In this document: in pieces, positions 52,847 through 63,340 of the stretch
How the letters are laid out: each line of letters starts with the position of its first letter
How positions within the stretch are numbered: the first letter of the stretch is position 1
Assembly (NCBI RefSeq): GCF_050003625.1
Contig: NC_134398.1
Coordinates: 101,103,664 to 101,167,663, forward strand
Reading direction: 5' to 3'
From: Haematobia irritans
Lineage: Eukaryota > Arthropoda > Insecta > Diptera > Muscidae
Length of the DNA stretch: 64,000 nt
Translations under genes and position numbers: made by a program
The notes under the pieces: generated by a model
Seen by the model: only the letters and a program-made list of their open reading frames with translations
Told to the model about the DNA's origin: nothing
Databases searched by the model: none

Positions 52847-54217
52847 ATGCCGTCCAAGCAAGAAGAGCAGCGTATCAAAATTTTGCTCGCGCATCGCGAA
52901 AATCCGAGCTACTCGCACGCAAAGCTGGCAAAATCGCTAAAAGTTGCCAAATCAACCGTTACAAATGTAATTAAAGTGTTTGGGGAACGTTTGTCGATAG
53001 TCAGGAAGTCTGGATCGGGGGGAAATCGAAAACCGGAAGCCGCTGAGACGACAAAGAGAGTTGCCGGTAGTTTCAAGCGAATCCCTAACCTCTCTCTCCG
53101 AGATGCCGCAAATAAGCTGGGTCTCTACAACCGTGCATCGAGCCAAACAACGAGCCGGACTATCGACTTACAAGAAGGTAGGGAGCCACCGTGGTGCAAT
53201 GGTTAGCATGCCCGCCTTGCATACACAAGGTCGTGGGTTCGATTCCTGCTACGACCGAACACCAAAAAGTTTTTCAGCGGTGGATTATCCCACCTCAGTA
53301 ATGCTGGTGACATTTCTGAGGGTTTCAAAGCTTCTCTAAGTGGTTTCACTGCAATGTGGAACGCCGTTCGGACTCGGCTATAAAAAGGAGGTCCCTTGTC
53401 ATTGAGCTTAACATGGAATCGGGCAGCACTCAGTGATAAGAGAGAAGTTCACCACTGTGGTATCACAATGGACTGAATAGTCTAAGTGAGCCTGATACAT
53501 CGGGCTGCCACATAACCTAACCTAACCTAACCTACAAGAAGGTAGTGACTCCAAATCGCGATGATAAACAAAACACGACGGCCAAAGCGCGATCCCGGAG
53601 GGTGTACACGACGATGCTGACGAAGTTTGACTGCGTGGTAATGGACGACGAAACCTACGTCAAAGCCGGCTAAAAGCAGCTTCCGGGACAGGAGTTTTAT
53701 ACGGCAAAAGGAAGGGGAAAGGTAGCAAATATTTTCAAGCACATAAAACTGTCAAAGTTCGCAAAGAAATATCTGGTTTGGCAAGCCATCTGTACCTGTG
53801 GCTTGAAAAGCAGCATTTTCATAGCTTCCGGGACTGTCAACCAAGAAATTTACGTGAAAGAGTGTTTGAATAAACGTCTGCTGCCTTTCCTCAAGAAACA
53901 CGGTTGTTCCGTACTGTTTTGGCCGGATTTGGCATCTTGCCATTACGGTAAAAAGGCCATGGAGTGGTACGCTACCAACAACGTGCAGTTGGTTCCCAAG
54001 GACAAGAACCCTCCCAACACGCCAGAGCTCCACCCAATTGAGAAATACTGGGCTATTGTCAAGAGGAACCTAAAGAAGACCAAAAAAACTGCTAAGGACG
54101 AGCAGCAGTTCAAAGCTTTCTGCGGCGAAGAAGGTGGACAAGGTGGCTGTACAAAATCTGATGGCAGGTGTCAAGCGTGAGGCCCGGCAATTCGGATTTG
54201 GAAAAGCGAAAGCCTAA
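52847..54217 (+). pseudogene. mariner transposase, interrupted
   Basis: ATG at 52847 (MPSKQEEQRIKILLAHRENP). The paired helix-turn-helix domain follows (HAKLAKSLKVAKSTVTNVIK ... PNLSLRDAANKLGLYN). After the SINE come VVMDDETYVKAG (first catalytic D), a TAA at about 53671, KYLVWQAICTCGLKSSIF, LFWPDLASCHYG (second D) and ELHPIEKYWAIVKRNLKK (E). I count 37 residues between the second D and the E, the DD37E spacing. A frameshift near 54117 precedes the C-terminus GFGKAKA. Inactive because of the SINE, stop and frameshift. Confidence 0.88.
53169..53545 (+). mobile_element. tRNA-derived SINE with LINE A-like tail, 13-bp TSD
   Basis: The SINE is 53182-53532 (351 bp). TACAAGAAGGTAG is duplicated at 53169-53181 and 53533-53545. 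The head is tRNA-like with a Pol III A box TGGTGCAATGG (53192-53202) and B box GTTCGATTC (53237-53245), ~35 nt apart. The body (53260-53456) is unrelated. From 53457 (GTGGTATCACAATGGACTG) it matches the 3' end of LINE A, and it ends with four AACCT units. The 13-bp duplication length equals that of LINE A copy 2. The head is not a functional tRNA: the anticodon loop is one base short. Confidence 0.9.
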
Positions 54218-54347
54218 CTGAATATTTTTCCTGAATTTTATACTAATTGAACTTGAAAAAGAAATTTAATTTGATTTTTTAAATAAACGATTTCACCGAT
54301 TTACACGCATTTTCCCTTGACCAAATTTTGACCGTATCACCCTTTAA

Positions 54348-54447
54348 NNNNNNNNNNNNNNNNNNNNNNNNNNNNNNNNNNNNNNNNNNNNNNNNNNNNN
54401 NNNNNNNNNNNNNNNNNNNNNNNNNNNNNNNNNNNNNNNNNNNNNNN
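54348..54447. other. assembly gap (100 N)
   Basis: Exactly 100 ambiguous bases, the usual scaffold placeholder of unknown true size. Adjacency of the mariner end and the sequence to the right is therefore not proven. Confidence 0.98.
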
Positions 54448-55096
54448 CTAAATTTTGTTGTTGTTTTTTTTTTATTAAATGTAAGAATTGAATTAAAGTG
54501 TTAAAATATATCTATAACTGTAATACAAATGTTCAAAATATCAAGTAAGTCGGAATGGTTTACGAATTCGCAAAACGCAAACATTTTCTCAATCATTATT
54601 TTGGCACTGTAATATATAATACGATATTTTCAAAAACTGTATCAGGAATAGGAATTTAATTTCTAAAGGGGTATCGGTTGACGAGTTATTGACAATTCGA
54701 AATTTTGCGAAATCGTAAAGAGAACGATGTTTGTTGAAATTACGCTACAGTCTTCAGTAATGGAGCTACCATGCGAAAACTTTGCACATCCGTCTTTTGC
54801 CTTCTCGAGAAAGTTTTAATATAGCCCCCATAAAGACCGATATTTGAGATCGTTAAGAGCTATGCAAAATTTGTTATATATTGGGTCATATTTTAATATA
54901 GTAGCTTCCATATAGGCCAATCCCAATTTAACTTCTTGTCGGGATGGTAGCATCATTTTGTTTACAATTTGCTTAAGATATAAATAGAAAGAATTGCCGG
55001 TTAAAAAAATGTGTACTGACAATCCATTACGAGATATTTTCAAAGAAAATTATTTTATAACAAATCACTTGCCAAGCCACCTCTACGTTCCACGAA
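54448..55096. other. AT-rich stretch with DINE-like remnant
   Basis: At 54817-54930 the words ATATAGCCCCCATAAAGACC and AGCTTCCATATAGGCC resemble decayed units of the D1-type array. The rest shows no gene. Confidence 0.4.
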
Positions 55097-55369
55097 TTAG
55101 GCATCCAGTGTTACTTGCAGGTTCACAGTTGCGCCTTTCAGTGTTTCCTTCACAACTTCAACCAGGCTTTGTTGTAGGCCAATAATCACAGTCCTCTCGA
55201 AACTTGCAGTTAGCGGCTCCTTGAGAAACACATTCAGCGACAATATCTTTTTAACTTTTGATCGATTGGACTTGGTTGTAAATTTAGATTTCTCCCCAGT
55301 TTCTAACACGTAGGCGAAAATTTTCATAAAACTAAACCCATACAAACAACACAATGTAAATAAAAGCAA
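55097..55369 (-). CDS. unrecognised ORF, up to 90 codons
   Basis: Product not recognised. The more likely start is the internal Met giving MKIFAYVLETGEKSKFTTKS. The C-terminus is NLQVTLDA. Composition looks coding-like (balanced charged and hydrophobic residues), unlike most AT-rich ORFs here. It lies directly against a MULE-like MITE end (55372-55487), where other copies of that MITE have a different sequence. Options are a captured gene fragment, a real exon, or chance. Confidence 0.25.
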   Translation of the reverse strand: MLLFTLCCLYGFSFMKIFAYVLETGEKSKFTTKSNRSKVKKILSLNVFLKEPLTASFERTVIIGLQQSLVEVVKETLKGATVNLQVTLDA

Positions 55370-55371
55370 TA

Positions 55372-55487
55372 TTTATGTACACAAAGAATGTAAACAAACC
55401 TACTAAACGTAAACAAAGATTTTGACAAGATGAATGTCGATATTAGTCACCTGATTGCATGACTTTACCTTTAATTAATATGCCTTG
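55372..55487. mobile_element. MULE-like MITE, copy 3, right end only
   Basis: It matches the AATATTTATGTACACAAAGA ... TTAATATGCCTTG end of copies 1 and 2. It is followed by GAAGGATCT, which continues the gypsy LTR. The corresponding LTR at 61090 shows GAAGGATCT is native LTR sequence. It therefore landed in the gypsy 3' LTR, and the left part of both MITE and LTR was then lost or replaced. Confidence 0.65.
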
Positions 55488-55828
55488 GAAGGATCTACGA
55501 CCATTAAGTTATTCGTCTGGTGGCTGCCAAACACATACACACTCACATAGATATATGCTCGCATTACTACAACAACAATGACAATAGACAATGAGATGAA
55601 ATGAGAATGCAGAATAACAAAGCAAAGGGGTTGCTATTCTATGAGAGAATAAGAACTAACATTTCGGTAAGCAAACAAAAGAACATAAAAGAAATTCAGG
55701 AAAATACTAGAAAATGAATAGATGATTCCAACAAGTGATAGCGAAATTTTATCGTTACAATTTGAAATTTTAAATTAACGGAAACTAATTTAAATAAACT
55801 TATGTCTATAATTATCAAATTCGTAACA
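55488..55828 (-). repeat. gypsy 3' LTR, truncated
   Basis: 341 bp ending CGTAACA on the + strand. It is the same as 61090-61430 by eye. The missing ~262 bp lie where MITE copy 3 is inserted. Confidence 0.88.
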
Positions 55829-55839
55829 CTGCCTCCCGC

Positions 55840-58800
55840 TTAAGCCTGTTCGTCCCGAACAGGCACAGAACCTGTTCCGTAAGGAGCCAATCGTTCCAGA
55901 TGTACAACTTTCATCTTTGATCTAGGGCTGTCGTCCTTCTGAATCCGGTATACAACATCATTAATCTTCTTGATGACTTTGTATGGGCCTTCCCACTGTG
56001 TTTGCAGTTTAGGACACAATCCTTTCTTTCGTTGCGGGTTAAATAGCAGAACCAATTCTTCTTCTTGGAAGCCCTCAGTATTTACAGCACGATCGTATCT
56101 CGCCTTCATTCTGTTGCTGACCATTTTTATTTTGTTGCGCACTGATTCGTGAACTTCACCGAAAGTGTTTGGGATGTCGTTTCTGTTTTCTTCCATGGCG
56201 AGCTCATTAGGTTTAGCGCCGAATATCAGATCTCCAGGCAACTTCAACTCAGTTCCGAATAGAACATTGGCCGGTGTTCGAGAGGTGGAATCATGAATGG
56301 CAGATCTATACGACAGCAAAAACTTTGGTATATGCTCGTCCCAGTCCCTCTGGCCGTTGTCCACCACTTTTCGAAGATGTTCCTCCAGGGTGCGATTAAA
56401 CCTTTCTACCATGCCATCGGATTGTGGATGTAATGGCGTAGTCCTCGTTTTCTTGATACCAAGGGATTCACACATTTCTTTGAATATGGCCGATTCAAAA
56501 TTTCTTCCCTGGTCTGAGTGAATCCCGGACGGCACACCGTAGCGACATATCCAGTTTTTGTTGACCACATCCACAATCGTTTTTGCCTCTTGGTTTGGAA
56601 TTGCATACACCTCCGGCCATTTGCTGAAGTAATCCATGACCACAAGGACATAACGGTTTCCAGAATCACTTACTGGGAAAGGGCCTGCCACGTCCATTGC
56701 TATTCTTTCAAACGGGGCTCCTGGTCTATATTCTTGCATAGGACCTCGACTTTTCCTTGTTGGACCTTTCGCCTTCATGCACTTCTCGCAATTGGCTACC
56801 CATTCAGCAATTGATTTCTGGCATCCAACCCAGTAGAATCGTTGCTTCACTTTCTCGGCGGTTTTGGTTATTCCCAGATGACCTCCACTGGGACCATTAT
56901 GGAACTCCGCCAAAACGTCTCTTATTTTGGAATCTGGAACGATGATCAAATTTCGGCTGCTCTTGCCATCTTCGCTTTCCCATTTACGTTGCAGGGATCC
57001 ATTGACTAGAACTAAACTATCCCATTGAGCCCAGTATGATTTCATAAGTGGACTTTCGGCTGCTATGTCTTTCTTACTGGGCTTCTTGTTCTCTTCCTTT
57101 GCCGAAATAATTTTGTTCAAAATGGGATCTTTACGCTGTTCTGTTGGCCAGTCCACTCCAGATTCGATGTGTAACAGCCGAATATCAACAATCTCCTCCT
57201 TATGTTCAGCTTTCGAGCAGTGCTTGCATTCTATACTGCAAGGTCGACGTGACAAAGCGTCAGCGTTACCGTGTTTTCCACCTTTTCTATGCTCGATACT
57301 GAAATCATAGCTTTGGAGCCTCTCGATCCAACGTGCCAGTTGAGCTTCCGGATTCTTGAATTGGAGCAACCATCGTAGAGCTGAGTGATCAGTCCTGAGC
57401 AAGAAGTGTTGTCCATACAAATATTTATGATAATGTTTTACGCCCTCTATGACGGCTAGCAGCTCTCGTCGCGTTACACAGTAGTTCTTTTCGGGCTTGG
57501 ACAACGTTCGGCTGAAATATCCGACGACCTTCTCCTTGCCGTCTATCTGTTGGGATAGCACACCTCCAATACCATGCGCGCTAGCATCTGTATCCAAAAC
57601 AAATTTTTCGCCCGGAATAGGATACGCTAGAACAGGAGCTGAACATAAAAGTTCTTTTAACTGTTGGAATGAATCCTCCTGTTCGTCGCTCCACTGGAAC
57701 TTCTGACCTTTTTGCGTCAATTTATGGAGACTAGCGGCGACGCTGGCGAAGTTTGGGACGAATCGTCGGTAATATGTACATAACCCAAGGAAACTTCTTA
57801 ATTCGTGGAGATTTCGGGGTCGTGGCCAATCTCTGACAGCTTGGATTTTGTCTTCATCGGTGGATATGCCCTCTGCAGTCACATGATGACCCAGGTATTT
57901 AACTTCCCGCTGGAAAAGGGAGCATTTCTTTGCGTTAAGGCGTAGACCAGCGGCTGACAATTGCTGGATAACGTCTTTCAAGTTCTTAAGGTGCTCGTCA
58001 AATGTTTTGCCCATCACTATGATGTCGTCCAAGTATATCAAGCACGACTTCCAGTGCAACCCCTTCAGTACCCGCTCCATCAATCTTTCGAAGGTAGCCG
58101 GAGCGTTGCAGAGCCCGAACGGCATTACATTGAATTGCCAGAGACCGCCATTAACGCCAAAAGCCGTCTTTTCCTTGTCTTTCTCGGCGATCTCTACTTG
58201 CCAATATCCACTCTGCAAATCAAGCGTAGAAAACCATGTTGTTCCGGCTAGTGTGTCCAACGTGTCATCAATGCGTGGAAGCGGATAACTGTCCTTTTTG
58301 GTGACATCATTCAGTTTTCTGTAGTCCACGCAGAATCGGGTACTTCCATCTTTCTTTTTGACCAGCACAACTGGGGAACACCAAGGACTTGATGATGGCT
58401 CGATCACTCCACTCTCCGCCATTTCCTTTATGAGCTTTTGAACTTCGCCTCTTTTTGCCAGGGGAACACTTCGTGGTGCCTGTTTTATGGGCCTTTCTTC
58501 TGCGGTTTTAATTTCATGTTTCACTACAGATGTTCTTCCTTGATTTCCCTTTTCAGAAGCAAAAGCAGAGGCGTTTTTCCACAACAATTGCTTGGCTTTA
58601 TTTCTCTCTGACGGCGATAGATGACGTGTCCAAGCCTCGAAATACCCTTCTAAGTGTTTTCTCACTGCTCCATGTGTCTTTGATGAGTTGCCTTCCAAAT
58701 TGACTATTGCCTCGGCTGGTGTACATTTTCCAATATCAGAAAATTTTACAATTTGCTCATGATTGTCAGACAAGTTCAAGACACGAACTGGTATTAGTCT

Positions 58801-59446
58801 CTCTTCGTTCGGTGTTACCAGGGCATTTGCTATCAAGATGTTGTTGCTTTTGTTTTCTGCTGGTTCAACAACCCACAATTGGCCGACTTCACAATCTCCA
58901 TTCATAGAAACCCATATAATTGCTTCGGCATTCGGTGGTATAGACTCTGACTGGCTCGTTGTCAAACGTCTGACAGGTGTATTCTCGTCGTATCCCACGT
59001 TTACCGTTATTTCGGCATCGCACCATGTCATTACACGACGCTTCATATCCAGATTGAGGCCAAAAGCAATCATGAAATCCGCTCCAATTATAACTTCGTC
59101 TACTATATCGGCCACAATGAAATCATAAGTAACGGATTTGTTAGCAATAGTTAATTTTACGGCGACCTTTCCATATACGGTTGCGGGTTCCCCTGTAGCC
59201 GTGCGTAGCTTGACTCCAATCAGTGGTGTAACTTTTCCTTTTACTAAATCAGATCTAATGATAGACTTTGATGCACCAGTATCCAACGTCAAAGTACGCT
59301 TGTCGCCATTAATAACACCCGCAATAGTTAAATTGTTATTTTTCTGTTGAACTATTGCTATGGAGATGGTGGGGCCATCGTCTGTGGGAGCCAGCTCTTG
59401 CCCCGCTGAACTAGCTCGATTTAGTTTAAAGGTGACTCACTTGACT
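55840..59446 (-). CDS. Ty3/gypsy Pol (protease, RT, RNase H, integrase)
   Basis: The pol frame is open from about 59446, just before the slippery site, to the stop at 55840. In order: protease LDTGASKSII; RT (VDYRKLNDVTKKDSYPLPRI, FNVMPFGLCNAPATFERLM, YLDDIIVMG near 58025); RNase H (LDTDASAHGIGGVLSQ, RTDHSALRWLL). The integrase zinc motif is HNGPSGGHLGITK ... CEKC. The core has MDVAGPFPVSD, HSDQGRNFES and GMVERFNRTLEEH. The end has a GPY/F module (WEGPYKVIKK). No stops or frameshifts. There is no start codon of its own before PR, which fits expression as Gag-Pol by frameshifting. Confidence 0.93.
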
Positions 59447-60788
59447 GTGGGGTCACCTTCTTATGGCTATTGTTTAATGGAGATGGTGATGTGGACCTTG
59501 ACCGTTTGCGTCGTGCTTTGCATTCTCGAGCTAGATGTCCCGGCTTATCACAGTTATAGCATTTGATCCGGGATTTATTTGCCTCTTGCTTCATTTCTTG
59601 CATTGCCTGCTTCATGGCCTCTTTCATCGACTCAATAACGGACTTTGGTTCGTCACACTCTGTCTCTACTTTACGTACCTTGTGAATTTGAGGCCGCGCT
59701 AGCAATCTTGCAGTCTCCTGTGCAAGTGCGAATGTAACTGTTTCAGCGAATGTAGCCTTTTGTGACGCATATGTTGCACATTTTATATCTGGGTCTCGAA
59801 TTCCATTGACGAAGGTCTCAATCTTGATGCGGTCCACAAGAGGATGACTCTCACCTGGGTATGTCAAAAGCACTAGCCGCTCAACTTCTGTTGCGAAATC
59901 TTGTAGGGTTTCGTTCGATTTCTGGATTCTTCCTCTCAATTCCATTCTGAAGATGTCCTGCTTATGCTCTCCGCCATACTTGCGTTGGAGTGCCGCTATT
60001 ACTTCATTATAGTTATTTCTAGAAGCAGCGGGAATGCTTTGTATCACATCAGCAGCATTGCCCTTTAATGCCAATAGAAGTTCAATTGCTTTATCATCGT
60101 CATTCCACAAATTTCTACAAGCAACCATTTCGAATTGGAATTTGAAGACATCAAATGACGTTGAGCCATCGAAAACAGGAGTTTTGATTTTTGAGCCCTC
60201 GATGACGCGCACTGGACCACCTTTAATTTCCAGCTCTGACATTTTTTTCTCGATGTGTAGAAACTTCTCATCATGAACCATAATTTTCTCATCCACAGAA
60301 AGAACTTTCTTATCCAATTCCACAATTTAATTTTCTATATGGTCCACACGTTTTTCCATGCCTTCAGAAATTTGTTGTAGTTTTTCATTGAGAATTCTAG
60401 AATTTTCGTCCATCTTTTTTGAATTTTCGTCGAATTTTTCTTCCAATTTTCTAGAATTCTCATCCATGATTTTTCTAGAATTTTCGTCGAATTTTTCTTC
60501 CATTTTTCTAGAATTTGCTTCCATCATTTTGCTCAAAACATTGAGCATTGATGTGTAATCCACAACACTCGAAGCCACAGATGGAGTTTCTACACTGCTT
60601 GTATTGACGAGTATTGATTCATCAATGTCTTCCTTATAATCAAACTCATGCGTCGCAATGTCCATATTACGCCGTTCAAACTCTTCCAGTAGACGCTTTT
60701 GAAGCTGGGCCTTATTGCCTGTTGTCGGCCGCTCCAGTTTGCTCAATTCCTTTTTTAAGTCTTCCACACGAAGCTCATTAAACTTCAT
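59421..60788 (-). pseudogene. Ty3/gypsy Gag with SAP domain and one in-frame TAA
   Basis: ATG at 60788. The N-terminus (KFNELRVEDLKKELSKLERP ... KRLLEEF) is a SAP-type helix-turn-helix. Next is a coiled-coil-like repeat of EEKFDENSRK and MDENSRK. TAA at 60327-60329 follows VDHIEN, and the same frame resumes IVELDKK. The Gag core is RVIEGSKIKTPVFDGSTSFD, FRMELRGRIQKSNETLQDFA. The zinc knuckle CYNCDKPGHLAREC precedes a basic tail and a stop at 59421-59423. The lone stop may be a nonsense mutation in an otherwise young copy, or a readthrough site. I cannot tell which. Confidence 0.85.
59424..59430 (-). promoter_or_regulatory. -1 ribosomal frameshift site TTTAAAC
   Basis: The minus strand reads T TTA AAC TAA in the Gag frame: a canonical XXXYYYZ heptamer directly before the Gag stop. 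A -1 slip reads TTT AAA CTA AAT and enters the open pol frame. A downstream structure was not analysed. Confidence 0.8.
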
Positions 60789-60807
60789 TGTAGATTTTTT
60801 TCCCGTT

Positions 60808-60825
60808 ATCCCACTTCTGACACCA
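60808..60825 (-). other. gypsy primer-binding site
   Basis: The minus strand reads TGGTGTCAGAAGTGGGAT, two bases after the 5' LTR. It resembles the complement of a tRNA-Leu 3' end (CCCACTTCTGACACCA), though the tRNA identity is from memory. Confidence 0.75.
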
Positions 60826-60827
60826 AT

Positions 60828-61430
60828 TGTTACGTTTTTATATTTAGGCGTTTTTAATTACCCGACAATTAAAACACAGTTCTTTTAAATAACGACAATC
60901 TACAATTTATTTACTATGACTTCACACTTTACAATTCGTTCACACTGAAGTTATTCGTTTGACGCTTTAATTAAGACTGACTCGTTAGCAGCATGCTAGC
61001 GCTTTTATATATGACGGTGTGGCAATACGAGAACATTATGGTAGCACTACAATATTCTGGCAACGCCAGAACATTCTTAGACAATGCTAGAAGGATCTAC
61101 GACCATTAAGTTATTCGTCTGGTGGCTGCCAAACACATACACACTCACATAGATATATGCTCGCATTACTACAACAACAATGACAATAGACAATGAGATG
61201 AAATGAGAATGCAGAATAACAAAGCAAAGGGGTTGCTATTCTATGAGAGAATAAGAACTAACATTTCGGTAAGCAAACAAAAGAACATAAAAGAAATTCA
61301 GGAAAATACTAGAAAATGAATAGATGATTCCAACAAGTGATAGCGAAATTTTATCGTTACAATTTGAAATTTTAAATTAACGGAAACTAATTTAAATAAA
61401 CTTATGTCTATAATTATCAAATTCGTAACA
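60828..61430 (-). repeat. gypsy 5' LTR, complete (603 bp)
   Basis: Termini TGTTACG...CGTAACA. Its sense-strand 3' part carries the region missing from the other LTR. Right flank ATACTTTATGGGG is D1-type repeat sequence. Confidence 0.9.
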
Positions 61431-61528
61431 ATACTTTATGGGGTCTTAGAGCAATATTTCGATGTGTTACAAACGGAATGACAAAGTTAATATACCCCCA
61501 TCCTATGATGGAGGGTATAAAAAATCAT
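61431..61528 (-). mobile_element. D1-type DINE-like repeat, terminal fragment
   Basis: The inverse of 1260-1360: the minus strand reads TATACCCTCCATCATAGGAT, then TTGTCATTCCGTTTGTAACA and GACCCCATAAAGTAT. The gypsy element interrupts it at 61430. The remainder is not visible to the left. Confidence 0.75.
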
Positions 61529-62514
61529 AATACTTAAAACTAATGTGAATACAATATTCTCAATAGCTGAAAAACTACACGCACATTTCTTTACTTAAAC
61601 ACAAAAAAAAACGCAATGGGGGTATTATCAGTGATGATGCAAAAACAAAGTTAATTGTTATAATTAAAATACTGAATTAATTGTGATGAATGCTTTTAAT
61701 AAAAACTAAAATTTTGTTAGCCTTCCTCGACTAATGTTTATTTTGTTTTTTTTTGCTTCTATATTTGGAAAAGAGTCATTCACAATAGAAGCATGTCAAC
61801 TTCAAAGAGGTAGAACATTGATGGTATTGCCACCTACATTATGTATCATACACACATGGAATTTTCATTATTAAAGAATTCTGTTGATTTTTTTTTAAAT
61901 TTGATTTATAATGCGCCCAGGACTTAAAATTGGTCACCGATAAGAAAGAAAGTCGATTTGCCTTATCGATAATTAAATGGGGCATTAATGTGAACGGCGT
62001 TAATGTGACCGGCGTGGGAGTTGGGTTGTAATTGAGCTTTGTGTTTTTCAAGAGAGGATCTCTTTCAGTTTCGGGAAGCGTAAGCATGCACACCATTTGA
62101 AGGGACGATCAGTAGTAACATTATAAAACTCTCAATTAAGAAAATTTTGAAGATTAAAAATAAAAATAAAAAAATATAAAATAGTTTTATTTACCTGTGT
62201 GAGCAAAAGAATTTAAGAGGATAAAAATTTGGAGAAATTAAACGAGGGTAAGAGACAAATAATGGGAAACACGTGTAATATAAGAAAATGAACATTGAAA
62301 TATATATCTACATAGCGATTTGGAAAATAAGTTGAATAAAGAAAATGAATAGAAGCTAAAATGAATAAAAAGTTAAAAGATAAATAAATAAAGAGAATAA
62401 CATATTGCACATTTTATCACAGATGGAGATATATATTTCAATGCAACTTGTTTAGAAATATTAATTTATTCAATTTAAGTAAAGTGTTCAAAAACCTATA
62501 TTTGCTAGGGTGAG
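61529..62514. other. AT-rich stretch, no gene seen
   Basis: No coding or repeat identity supported. An 8-bp TATCGATA word lies at 61964-61971 (matches the fly DRE core, but one or more are expected by chance in this much AT-rich DNA). Minus-strand ORFs at 61839-62096 and 62213-62410 are low complexity. Confidence 0.4.
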
Positions 62515-62720
62515 GAATATATATGAGAGCCATCTCTATTCCTCAGGACTACATTTGGCCAATATACTGGAGAGTCATCTAGATCTGGGCCACATGTGCC
62601 ACAAGTACATGAGAGCCATCTTTATTCCTCTAGATTAATTTTGAATTAATATCTGAGAGCCATCTGAGTCTGGGTAATATGAGCACATGAGGGCCACCTG
62701 TACTGTATGCCCTGAAACCC
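62515..62720. repeat. short tandem repeat of GAGAGCCATCT
   Basis: Five spaced copies of GAGAGCCATCT or close variants (62535, about 62571, 62611, 62655 and 62689), each followed by CTATTCCTC or GATCTGGG-like words, spaced 35-45 bp. Confidence 0.6.
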
Positions 62721-62771
62721 AATCCACGTGGTGAGTTTGCCAAACTGGTTGTTGCAGAAGGTCAACACTGG

Positions 62772-62779
62772 TATAAAAG
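62772..62779 (+). promoter_or_regulatory. possible TATA box
   Basis: TATAAAAG follows the GAGAGCCATCT repeats, and TCAAG/GTAAAAC occurs 45 bp downstream as a possible splice donor. No ORF follows, so promoter activity is speculative. Confidence 0.2.
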
Positions 62780-63340
62780 TCGTGGTTGTCAATACACAGC
62801 AAAGAAAGGGAAAATATCAAGGTAAAACAAATCAAAAACAATTTTTACAAAAAAAATCATGATATTAAAAAAAAAAAATAACGTCGTTGTGTGTGATAAC
62901 CTAATTAACGTATATCCTCACCCCTTATCAAATTTTAATTACGCTAACCTCAAAATCACATAAATAATTACTAACTACACTCTAAAAAAAAAAAACGAAG
63001 AGAACATTATATTGACAGAAACAGAGCACAAATTCGAAGATACAATAAAAATAATATGTAACGTAACAAAATTATTCAAATACATGCAAAAAAAGAAAAA
63101 TTAAAACTAAAAAAGATTCATATAGTCTACATACACTTTAAAAAAAAAAAAAAAACTAAATCGCTTATGAACAAAAGAAAAAACTATATGATATGAATGA
63201 TATTAGAACACCAACATAAAAAAAAAAATCTAAGTAAAAATATTGTTGTTATATATTGTACTATTCTATTATTGTAATTGTTAAATGTAAATGTACAATC
63301 AAGAAAGATGATTTTAATACTTATTTTTTTTAATATTGAA

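Larger units (their letters stand above)
52692..54346 (+). mobile_element. mariner-family transposon (DD37E type), split by a SINE
   Basis: The element is 52694-54344, flanked by TA on both sides. Terminal inverted repeats begin AAGGGTGATACCGTCAAAAT (left) and AAGGGTGATACGGTCAAAAT (right, inverted). Without the 364-bp SINE insertion and its duplication it is about 1287 bp, normal for mariner. The assembly gap starts at 54348, just outside the right end. A second, truncated copy is at 23070. Confidence 0.92.
55488..61430 (-). mobile_element. Ty3/gypsy LTR retrotransposon
   Basis: Sense strand minus. The 5' LTR (60828-61430) is complete. The 3' LTR (55488-55828) keeps 341 bp and is cut by a MITE. 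The 340-bp overlap looks identical in both. Gag and Pol are separate frames joined by a -1 slippery site. No envelope ORF. It is inserted in a D1-type repeat whose end is at 61431-61528. Confidence 0.92.

Noticed and set aside
53182..53260. possible functional tRNA gene
   Set aside because: A and B boxes fit, but the acceptor stem does not close and the anticodon loop is short. It is the head of a SINE flanked by a 13-bp duplication.
61964..61971. TATCGATA as a DRE promoter site
   Set aside because: One to three such words are expected by chance in 64 kb of AT-rich DNA, and no gene follows.
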